Positions 57,201 through 64,000 of a DNA stretch of 64,000 bases are shown piece by piece. Below the pieces are notes generated by a model. It saw nothing but the letters and a program-made list of their open reading frames with translations, had not been told where the DNA came from and made no database searches. Position numbers and translations under genes: made by a program. Each line of letters begins with the position of its first letter. Position 1 is the first letter of the stretch. The stretch comes from Incurvaria masculella (lineage: Eukaryota; Arthropoda; Insecta; Lepidoptera; Incurvariidae): the NCBI GenBank assembly GCA_946894095.1, contig OX335660.1:4159001-4223000 (forward strand). Reading direction: 5' to 3'.

Positions 57201-58278
57201 CGCGGCAGATGGGATTGGCGGCAGCGTTAAAAGGGCCTTAGATTTTAAGGTTTCTCATGGGCTGGATATTCCAGACGCACAAAAGGCATATGAAGTTTTG
57301 TTAAGTGTAGAATCATCAATCAAGATATTTTTTATACCAACTGATGCCATTCAGCCTATGGATAACGATATTGTGAGCAAATTGCTTCCTATCCGTGACA
57401 CCATGAAAATTCATCAACTAATCACGCATTCCAAATGTTCTCTGAAGCATCGCATTCTATCTTGTTTCTGCCAAAGTTTGCAAGGAAAATGTGATTGTTA
57501 TGATCCCGCGTTACACATTTTTGATTTAAATAAAAATTCGGACACAAATAATGAAGCTTATAATTTAGATAACTTTTTGCTAGATGAAGCGACGGGAGAA
57601 TTCATAAAAATAAATACTGTCAATATAAATGAAAATTTGCACACACATAGTCAAACTCAAAATTTAGACAATATGAGTGCATTATTAGAGGAAGAAATGT
57701 TAGAAAACTACCCAATGAAACGAAAAAACGACCAAATGATTGATCTTCGAAATAATAAACGCTTGAAAACTGAGAAACAATCGAAAAAAAGATATGATTT
57801 AAATGATAGTGAAGAAGATAATGAGTATGATGATTATTCTGTTCATGACACATCGGATGATTCTGACGATATGGATTTGGCACAAGAAGTTAATGATGAT
57901 AGTACAGAAGTTGATGATAAGAGTAAAGAAAATAATGATGATGAGCGTAAAGAAGTTAATGATGAGAATGATTTCAAACACAATGAGGGTATGAAAACGA
58001 AAATAAATGAAGGTTCTCATGTTTTAGTAAAGTTTCTCACAAATAAAAGAACAAAACACTATATAGGAGAAGTCATAGAAATATACGATAATAGTTATAG
58101 AGTGATTTTTTTACGAAATAAAGGCAATGGAAGATTCGCTTTTCCAATTATTGGAGATATATCGGTCATATACAAAGCCGATATCGGCGAAATACTTCAA
58201 AGTCCAATATCAGTAAGGAGAGGAATCAAAACCTTCGACCTAAGACATTTAAAACATTTAAACATAAAAATTGAGTAA
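54219..58278 (+). CDS. Sola-like transposase, three exons, apparently intact (999 aa)
   Basis: Exons are 54219-54428 (ATG directly after a TATTACAG acceptor), 55287-55364 and 55567-58278, all phase 0 with GT-AG borders. The N-terminus MPLTTAEKSRRYRERIK with NPEKYKISKEK is shared with the two damaged copies. A coiled-coil-like, lysine-rich region follows. Core blocks are FYERDDVSRASAGKKECLTY, CACLKHANMQF, VKWFAWTLKGHVY, Asp in HIDFSENWMCKYNEEVQ (about residue 521), MHFGASKRQVTLHTG, Asp in FHSDGPTSQYRQKKNFF (about 601) and FEASHGKGAADGIGGSVKR (about 635). An acidic linker leads to a C-terminal domain (about 911-987) like that of the pogo-like transposase at 4.7 kb. Sola assignment rests on the core motifs and 4-bp duplications. 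Confidence 0.82.
54711..55060 (+). repeat. tRNA-derived SINE in intron 1 of the Sola-like gene
   Basis: The head has a Pol III A-box-like TGGTGTAGGGG (54716-54726) and a B-box GGTTCGAACC (54759-54768), 33 bp apart, within a tRNA-sized segment ending GTGCACCA. The body continues to about 55060 (TGGTAGGGTTAAGCC, then CATCCAGTTCAATGTTGCCG). A related body in reverse orientation lies at 39916-40110. The 3' tail and target duplication were not defined. Confidence 0.7.
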
Positions 58279-58307
58279 CACCTACTGTTTTATGTAACGA
58301 ATACTTA

Positions 58308-58478
58308 AGGTCGCTGCATAAGTAGCGGGGCGCCGACGACGGGGCAGATGCGGGGCGGGAGCCCCGCATCTGCCAGGTCGCATATAAACAAGTGGCATAC
58401 ACTTTGTTCCTGACAATATTGCAAAAAAGCCCTTCCTGCGCCCGCCCCGTCGGCGCCCCGTTACGTTTGCAGCGACCT
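58308..58478. mobile_element. Harbinger-type MITE
   Basis: Inverted arms AGGTCGCTGCATAAGTAGCG and, at the right, AGGTCGCTGCAAACGTAACG are followed by GGGCGCCGACG in both. The 3-bp duplication TTA flanks it (58305-58307, 58479-58481). The interior has a second perfect-looking GC hairpin (GATGCGGGGC..GCCCCGCATC, 58346-58372). The terminal sequence differs from the Harbinger element at 22460, so another family member would have moved it. It lies 27 bp after the Sola-like stop codon. Confidence 0.85.
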
Positions 58479-59356
58479 TTATTTGCATTCGTAAAATATC
58501 CTGAGAATATTGTTTTATATATCTATAAAAACTTAAAAAGAGTATCTTATACAAGTGTATTCGACCGCTTATCCGTTTTTATCCTTATGGTGTTTTTGCT
58601 GTGTTATCTAAAATGGTGAAAACCACATTAAAATCTGACCAGTAATTTACTAGATATTCGAATTTGAACATTATCGAAACAGTACATTTTCCATACATTA
58701 AAACATTTTATAATGCTTTAGAGCCATTTTGCCCGATTCAAAATAAAAAACGTCAAAAATGTGTTCAATATCGAATACAGATTACGTAGTTTACATAAAG
58801 GGTTGACGGTCGTTGTTCCATGTATAGTAAAAAAAAATTTAATTCGTTACATGTCTAATGGTAGTATAACTAGTAGTAAGTACCTACACTTATGATTAAT
58901 GCAAAGTAAGATTGAAGAAAATATGCCATGTCAAATAAAACTAAGAAGATAATAAATTTTATTTTATTCACTGAATGGGTTTTCTTAGCCTGCTAATCTT
59001 AAAAGTTTTGTCCACACCTACCTTTAGCCGTAACATATAAATAAGGTCTTTGCAAATCAACTAACAGTAAGCTAAGGGGTATATGTGTATCAGATACCGA
59101 TTACATTCCTCATATCTGCCGCATTATGCATATTGCACTCGAAATAGTTCATCATCTTCAGCACTTTCATAACCCAATCTTGACAGATTTTGTTAATACA
59201 TAATTATAACAAAAGATTTCATTATCAAAATAATATAGGTATAATATTATATTGAAAATGTAATCTAGTGCTATGTAAAAACCAAATGCCATGTCATGGT
59301 TGGGTTATGAAAGTCAAATCAAATCAAATCGTTTCTTTTCACATTCTTTTCACGGT

Positions 59357-59758
59357 TCATTCAGTATCTGAAATAGAACAACTTTTGCTAAGAAATTATA
59401 AGTACTTATGGTTTTTTTTATTTCAAGAAACTAAGAAAAAAGATTCTTTCCAGTATTCCAAACAATATTTGCTAAGAAACCATGCATCGATTTGTAATGG
59501 CTTATGAGGAAATAAATGATCAAAGTGCACACGGAACCCTGCAATCTGCCCGCCCGCGGACTCGGCGTAGGTAAGTTCCTACATGTAAATATGTAGGCAA
59601 GTTAGCCGCGAGCCGCCGCCGCCGCCCCGCCCGCCGACCTCGTGCCCCCTTCACGCCGCCGCCCATAATAACTTTAATAATTATTTACTTGGAAACCGTA
59701 ACAAATCGATGCATAGTTTCTTAGCAAAAGTTGTTCTATTTCAGATACTGAATCAGCC
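59357..59758. repeat. Inverted repeat with GC-rich centre
   Basis: TCAGTATCTGAAATAGAACA at 59363 and its reverse complement at 59735-59756 form arms including AACTTTTGCTAAGAAA. A second inverted pair, TTGCTAAGAAACCATGCATC (59468) and GATGCATAGTTTCTTAGCAA (59709), overlaps the right arm. The centre (59530-59660) is GC-rich with CCGCCGCCGCC. It looks like a MITE or rearranged pair in the 3' non-coding part of the Sola-like element. Confidence 0.6.
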
Positions 59759-60500
59759 CAGGAAAAAACGTTACCTATTTTAAGGACACCTTTATAATGT
59801 TTTAAAAATAAATGGCATGTATATGCCCACCTTAGCAATTATTCGTCACTATTATACGCCACTTAACGTCACCGATGCGTAGAAGTATCTACGCTACCAA
59901 CACAATACTTCTGCGCCATATCAGCAAAAATTGGCGGCCTCACCCGTAAATTAAAATTTTGTTATGCGGCGACCATTTTGGTTCGCCCACTTTTCTGGCA
60001 GCCTTCCTACAGAGCACACCTCCACAAACCGCGGTCCACTACCTACCGGTAACCTAAATTTAATTTAAATGCCTTTAGCGATTGCTCACAGCCTTATTTA
60101 TTCAATTCAATTCATATTTGCCTAGGTCACAATTTACCTGGATATATTCAGATCTTCTAGCACCCATGTGCGCACCGATGCGGTCCGCCATAGGACTAAT
60201 CGATAATCGTGGCAGGGAAGTTTTCATCATTTAACGGAGGCCTTAACAGAAGGACAGACTTTTGAACCCTACGAAACCATTTTGTTTGACCGTTTTGCCA
60301 TGTATGACTAGTGCTTCCATACTTTATCTTAATAAACATCAACCTTTAATTTTCCGATAAAATAGGCTTATTCTTTTTCCCTGGTAGTACTTGGCTCGGC
60401 TACCCCCTAAGGGTACATACTTTCACTTTATTTGGAGTGGTGGCGTGTAATGACGTGGACGGGGTCTCCGCAAAGGCGAGGGCTCCGGGCTAACGTCACA

Positions 60501-60713
60501 ATTTAAAGGCACAAATTTAACAAAAGAACGATTTAACATTCTTTTACACAATACCATTAGTTTTACTCTATTAACATTAGTATGTGCATATAACTTAGAT
60601 CGTAAGAGCACAGCAAAATTAGACTTACACACGAATACACCTGCGGGACTAACATCGTCTCTCGTGAAGGCATCACTCAAATTTTGCGCATCTACTGGTG
60701 ATACGTTCGTAGC
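60501..60713 (-). other. Unassigned ORF remnant
   Basis: On the minus strand a frame of about 70 codons contains SPVDAQNLSDAFTRDD and YAHTNVNRVKLMVLCKRMLN before running into the LTR at 60500. It looks protein-like (few rare residues, patterned hydrophobics), but I do not recognise the family. The LTR seems to have truncated it. Confidence 0.3.
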
Positions 60714-60799
60714 AATAAGTTAGCTGACTCACCCGACTGCATGCGCAAACGCAGCGGACTGAAAATGTTTAACAGAGATCGCCGACGGCCCTACAGACT

Positions 60800-60990
60800 A
60801 TCGAGAATTCTTCAGCGTGGAACAGGGTAAGGAGAGAACGGATATATTCGTTGCAAAAGCCCGCGCTTTATCGTCGAAACTTCCGGCTGACGATTGATCA
60901 AAAAAGTGCAACTCGATATGGTTTATGGACTACTCAATAGACGAATACGGAAGAGCCTGTAGAGAAGACATTACAACCTTCGCAGATTTA
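60800..60990 (+). pseudogene. Decayed Arc-like Gag fragment
   Basis: EQGKERTDIFVAKARALSSKLP, then VQLDMVYGLLNRRIRKSL and REDITTFAD in shifted frames, parallel the capsid of the intact element at 16.8-21.2 kb (DENTDIFVNKCRALLCKLP, VRLDMVYGLLDRRVRKRV, TFTTFEGL). A TGA and at least two frameshifts interrupt it. It is a remote relative rather than the same family. Confidence 0.7.
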
Positions 60991-61496
60991 GGATGAATGT
61001 ACCCCTTATGGGCACCCACCCAGTTATGGGCACTCAACATTTTTTTAGACTTAAACAAGAAATCCAATAGTTGTGGATACAACCTTTATCTTTGTCATGG
61101 GTCCAACTTTACTAGTGCATGCGTGAACGTGTAATTTTCGTGGCAGCTATGAACAGAATAGACGTCATTTTGAAATTTTGATTTCACATGCTATTACTTT
61201 CTAGCAAATGACATTTCTTAAGAGAGATGACTAGAAACATTGTTTATTAAACAATTGTATTAGAACAATAGTTAAAAGTTTAGATAATTGCAAATTCACG
61301 ATTGATTCTGCTCATAAATTATTTCAGTTATGTATTCATTGAATATTATTGTGAATAATTACGTTCTTTTTGTATTTTTTGGCAGTGCCCATATCACTAC
61401 CGCGGAACGAGGAAGCGGTCGCTCGGTCCCCCGTGGTGAAACACCGGACGCGGTCAACCAGACCCAAATTGCGCGGGCGCGACTCCGTCCAGTGAT

Positions 61497-62063
61497 CACT
61501 TATATTCCGGGAGGTCACAACATTTTTGGTCACGATAAGGTAAATGGCTGAATCTGGGTTCACATGTTAGAGACCAACCCTCTGATACTAAATATGTCGG
61601 TCTGCCTGCGCCAAGTGGTTGCGTTACCTAGATTGGCTATATAAAATAGATGTTGGTATGAACCTGCTGATGAATATACCGATTGTCTAGAAACAATGAT
61701 AACTAGTGATTATGCACCAAAAACCATTCGGTTTTTTAATAAAATACTTAATTATACCTAAAGTTATATCTGTAACCTAAATCGCATATAACTACGAAAT
61801 GCAACCAAAGATTTGTTCAGTTTTTGTATTGCTAAGCAAGTATGTACTGATACTTTCATGCTTCGTCATTTGCATCCATTTACCTTATCATATATATGTT
61901 TGGTCACCATAACGACTTTTTCAGGCGCCTTATTTACGTAACGCAACCACTTGGAACAGGCAGACCGACACATTTAGCTTCAGAGGGTTGGTATTTATCC
62001 CCTGAACCCATTTTCAGCCATTTACGTTATCGTTACCATTTTTGTCGCGACCTCCTAGTCTAT
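61497..62063 (+). repeat. Foldback repeat, left copy
   Basis: The sequence from CACTTATATTCCGGGAGGTC carries GGTAAATGGCTGAATCTGGG and TGTCGGTCTGCCTGCGCC. Near 61940-62063 the same motifs return in reverse complement (GGCAGACCGACACATT, CAGCCATTTACGTTATCG), so this copy folds on itself. It matches 63033-63449 in opposite orientation. Confidence 0.85.
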
Positions 62064-62219
62064 TACAAGATTCCCCTGCACACCAAGCTCCTAACACCTG
62101 TTATGGCACAGTGAATTCGTACCGTTCGGCTTTATCTCTTATTCTCGGACCACATGTCGGTGCAGATGACGGAATTAAACGTCTGTTCAAAGGGTTTTTT
62201 TTTTAATAAAGCCCTTTTA

Positions 62220-62782
62220 CCTCAAATATGAAAGCACTTGGGACCCGAACGTTGCTCTTATCCATTTAAGTACCTGGTGCCATTTAGGTACCCCTTTAGA
62301 AAAACTATCTAAGATACTTGTTACCCTCTTGGCCATTTGCACGGCTAGTAGAGTTGAAACCCTTTCAAAAATCAAGTTATCCAAGATAAAAATCTCAGAA
62401 ATGGGTGCAGAAATTAAGATAACAGATATTTTAAAAACAACCTCGCCAAATAGAAACTCTCGAATATAGTTTTTACCTTATTTTGAGGAAAAACCAGAAA
62501 TATGTCCGGTACGTGCTATAAGAACTTATATTGAAGTTACAAAAAAAAATTAGATTATCCAGTAATACAAATTCATTACTTCTTACACATGATCTCGTGC
62601 CAAACATTGATTCAATGGATTAAGGAAACACTTGAAGAAAGCGGCATAGATACTAACATATTCACCGCCCACACCACCGGCCAGGCATCCACGTCGGCCG
62701 CGCAGCGTGCGGGTGCAACTATTGAAGTGATAAGGAAAAGGGCAGGATGGACGGACACATCCACAGTATTTGCAAAACACTA
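62220..62782 (+). pseudogene. DIRS-type tyrosine recombinase remnant
   Basis: LVTLLAICTASRVETLSKIKLS contains the first catalytic Arg region of the tyrosine recombinases of DIRS-type retrotransposons. IKITDILKTTSP, LPYFEEKPEICPVRAIRTYIE and WIKETLEESGIDTNIFTAHTT follow in order. The conserved H-x-x-R box reads HTTG (Arg replaced by Gly), and the frame ends VFAKH-stop where the family has FAK.Y, so the nucleophilic Tyr is lost. Stops at about 62468 and 62552 also break it. It lies between two inverted foldback repeats. Confidence 0.78.
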
Positions 62783-62832
62783 GAAGAAAAGGTTGAATTT
62801 TGTGACGGCACCCAGCCGAATACACACCTATT

Positions 62833-62999
62833 GTTAGTGCAGTGGAGGACGTGATAAAATGCAACAGAATCCCCTTCAATGAAGCCGACCAACTACGCCA
62901 AGACATATCTGCCACTTTGCGGCGAGCGAAACCGCCCGCGCCGAACACCACAAAGGAGGACATCTGTGCGCTACAATGCCTGTGAAAAGACAAAGAGGT
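62833..62999 (+). pseudogene. Penelope-like RT N-terminal remnant
   Basis: The frame reads VEDVIKCNRIPFNEADQLRQ, then PNTTKEDICALQCL, a stop, and KDKEVV. This is the spacing of the N-terminal region of Penelope-like element polymerases (T.EE..AL..L..D..IV). Only about 55 codons remain, and the sequence stops at the foldback repeat. The assignment is from pattern memory. Confidence 0.5.
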
Positions 63000-63032
63000 C
63001 GTCAACCGATCTTTTGATGCAATTAATGGTGT

Positions 63033-63449
63033 TATAGACTAGGAGGTCGCGACAAAAATGGTAACGATAACGTAAATGGCTGAAACTGGGTTCACAGGAT
63101 TAACACCATCTCGCTGATGCTAAATGTGTCGGTCTGCCTGCACCAAGAGGTAGCATTGCCTAGATAAGACGCCTGAAAAAGTAGTTATCGTGACCAAAAA
63201 AAAATGTGATAAGGTAAATGGCTGCAAATAACGAAGCATGAAAGTATCAGTACATACTTGCTTATTAAAACCAAAACTGAACAAATCGCTGGTCTTTGGT
63301 CGCTGGTTACCAATCTAGCAATCGCAACCACTTGGCGCAGGCAGACCGACACATTAAGCATCAGAGGGTTGGTCTCTAACATGTGAACCCAGATTCAGCC
63401 ATTTACATTATCGTGACCAAAAATGTCGTGACCTCCCGGAATATGAGTG
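63033..63449 (-). repeat. Foldback repeat, right copy
   Basis: This is an inverted partner of 61497-62063. ACTAGGAGGTCGCGACAAAA begins it and TCCCGGAATATGAGTG ends it. Blocks occur in the mirrored order, including AGCATGAAAGTATCAGTACA (63235), the reverse complement of 61840-61860. Confidence 0.85.
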
Positions 63450-63591
63450 TATCGGTGAGTGCAGAATTAAAGAGTTTTGGACTAATTGGGATACATTGCA
63501 TGTGGTTTGTTTGTAATTAACTGCCTGTTGTTGCATGCGCATGTTTAAAATAAAATACGACAATACGTCTTGGATTGTGGTAATAACGAAG

Positions 63592-64000
63592 AATCATGGC
63601 ACAAAGAAGGAGCTAAAAGGAGTAACATTTGGTTTCATTTCAATGAGGAGGCGAACAATAACCGCGCCAAGCGTCCCTTTTTCTGAGCACAAAAAGTGGA
63701 TCACTGGCAAATTTAAATCGCCACTTAAAGAACCAAGCATCCGATAGTATCTATTGGCGTTGAAAGGCAAACAACTGTACTTACCGCAGAAGCTGCTGTG
63801 CCGGATCGTAACCGAACCCTCGAAAATGAACATCAGGCCGAGGCTGGGAACTCCACCCCAATTCCGTTAGTTAGCAAACCTGCTATTCAGATCACCAATT
63901 ATTATAAGTTACCTGCAGCGAAAAAGGTGGATAAAATCGACCAGCAAGTACTTGCGATGCTGTCCAAAGGTCACGATGCCATTCGGATGGTAGAAGAACC
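63592..64000 (+). pseudogene. hAT transposase N-terminal remnant with degraded BED finger
   Basis: ESWHKEGAKRSNIWFHFNEE opens like a BED-type finger (RS.IW.HF). The zinc-binding Cys positions that should follow read AKRPFF-stop, and further stops occur to about 63725. The frame then runs open from VERQTTVLTAEAAV through AIQITNYYKLPAAKKVDKI and QQVLAMLSKGHDAIRMVEEP to the window end. This matches the segment before the hAT catalytic core (mi..d..P..iVE). The gene continues beyond the window. Confidence 0.6.

Larger units (their letters stand above)
52798..59945 (+). mobile_element. Full-length Sola-like DNA transposon
   Basis: Perfect 26-bp inverted repeats (GGGTGAGGCCGCCAATTTTT onward) lie at 52798-52823 and 59920-59945. 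The 4-bp duplication GTAA flanks them (52794-52797, 59946-59949), and the surrounding LTR aligns when the element is removed. The interior holds one three-exon gene without stops. Motifs such as GCGTAGAAGTA and TACGCCAC recur near both ends (53200, 53540, 53600; 59860, 59880), possible subterminal sites. A SINE in intron 1 and a small MITE just after the gene have accumulated inside it. Confidence 0.9.
52666..60500 (+). repeat. Reverse-oriented, internally deleted LTR of the non-coding LTR family, split by a Sola-like element
   Basis: 52666-52797 (TGTCACGTAGTGGATTTTTG onward) is the reverse complement of the end of the 1013-bp LTR. 59946-60500 (through GCTAACGTCACA) is the reverse complement of the rest, including TACCGGTAGGTGGACCGCGG-type and GGTAGCCGAGCCAAG-type blocks. 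The GC-rich core of the LTR is missing. No clear flanking duplication exists (GTAT against ATTT), so it may be a recombined or old solo LTR. The family's full element is at 32125-37843. Confidence 0.8.

Noticed and set aside
52662..60504. Target duplication for the reverse-oriented LTR
   Set aside because: Flanks read GTAT and ATTT; no match of 4-6 bp, so no duplication is claimed.

Overview
This is a eukaryotic, almost certainly insect, repeat-dense window. Introns have GT-AG borders, coding density is low, and nearly every recognisable protein belongs to a transposable element. The mix (TED/gypsy-type errantivirus, Mag-clade LTR element, Arc-like Ty3/gypsy gag, P/THAP9, PIF/Harbinger, Sola-like, pogo-like, DIRS-type and Penelope-like fragments) fits a lepidopteran best, but that is inference. 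The only candidate for an ordinary host-like gene is a zeste-type Myb/SANT gene at 16.0-22.0 kb, and even it may be a decayed repeat-family member.

Layout. 1-1.6 kb: C-terminal part of a P/THAP9-like transposase, a foldback, and a DIRS-type reverse-transcriptase scrap. 1.6-15.2 kb: a decayed errantivirus (protease, RT, RNase H, half an integrase, truncated envelope-like ORF). Its RT is split by a Mag-type LTR element (2787-11868, 148-bp identical LTRs, GATGC duplication). The Mag gag is in turn split by a pogo-like DNA transposon (3501-7853, TA duplication, intact transposase), which carries a palindromic MITE. 16.0-22.0 kb: zeste-like exons whose first intron holds a full-length LTR element with identical 292-bp LTRs and an uninterrupted gag-pol frame (16477-21564). 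22.46-26.04 kb: a PIF/Harbinger element whose MADF gene and transposase gene lie on opposite strands with interlocked exons. 26.16-31.35 kb: a 2.6-kb tandem duplication ending inside a P-type transposase exon. That transposase is then interrupted by a 5.7-kb LTR element with no coding capacity (32125-37843). 38.5-43.5 kb: MITE, gag fragment, then another P/THAP transposase whose THAP intron holds a 100-bp-period minisatellite. 43.9-50.0 kb: two damaged Sola-like copies around a broken LINE. 52.7-60.5 kb: a 7.15-kb Sola-like transposon with an apparently intact three-exon, 999-aa transposase, inserted in a reverse-oriented, internally deleted LTR of the same non-coding family. 60.5-64 kb: decayed gag, nested foldbacks around a tyrosine-recombinase and Penelope-like remnant, and the start of a hAT transposase.

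How it fits together. Target-site duplications allow the insertion order to be read: errantivirus, then Mag, then pogo-like element, then perhaps its MITE; P-type element, then non-coding LTR element; non-coding LTR, then Sola-like, with SINE and Harbinger-type MITE copies inside it. Elements that look recently mobile by eye are the Arc-gag LTR element, the Mag element (identical LTRs despite frameshifts), the pogo-like element, the Sola-like element and the MADF half of the Harbinger element.

The two most unusual observations are (1) a gap-free similarity of about 77 residues between the C-termini of the pogo-like and Sola-like transposases, which otherwise belong to different superfamilies, and (2) the Harbinger gene pair in which each gene's intron contains an exon of the other, with two opposite-strand splice acceptors only 33 bp apart.
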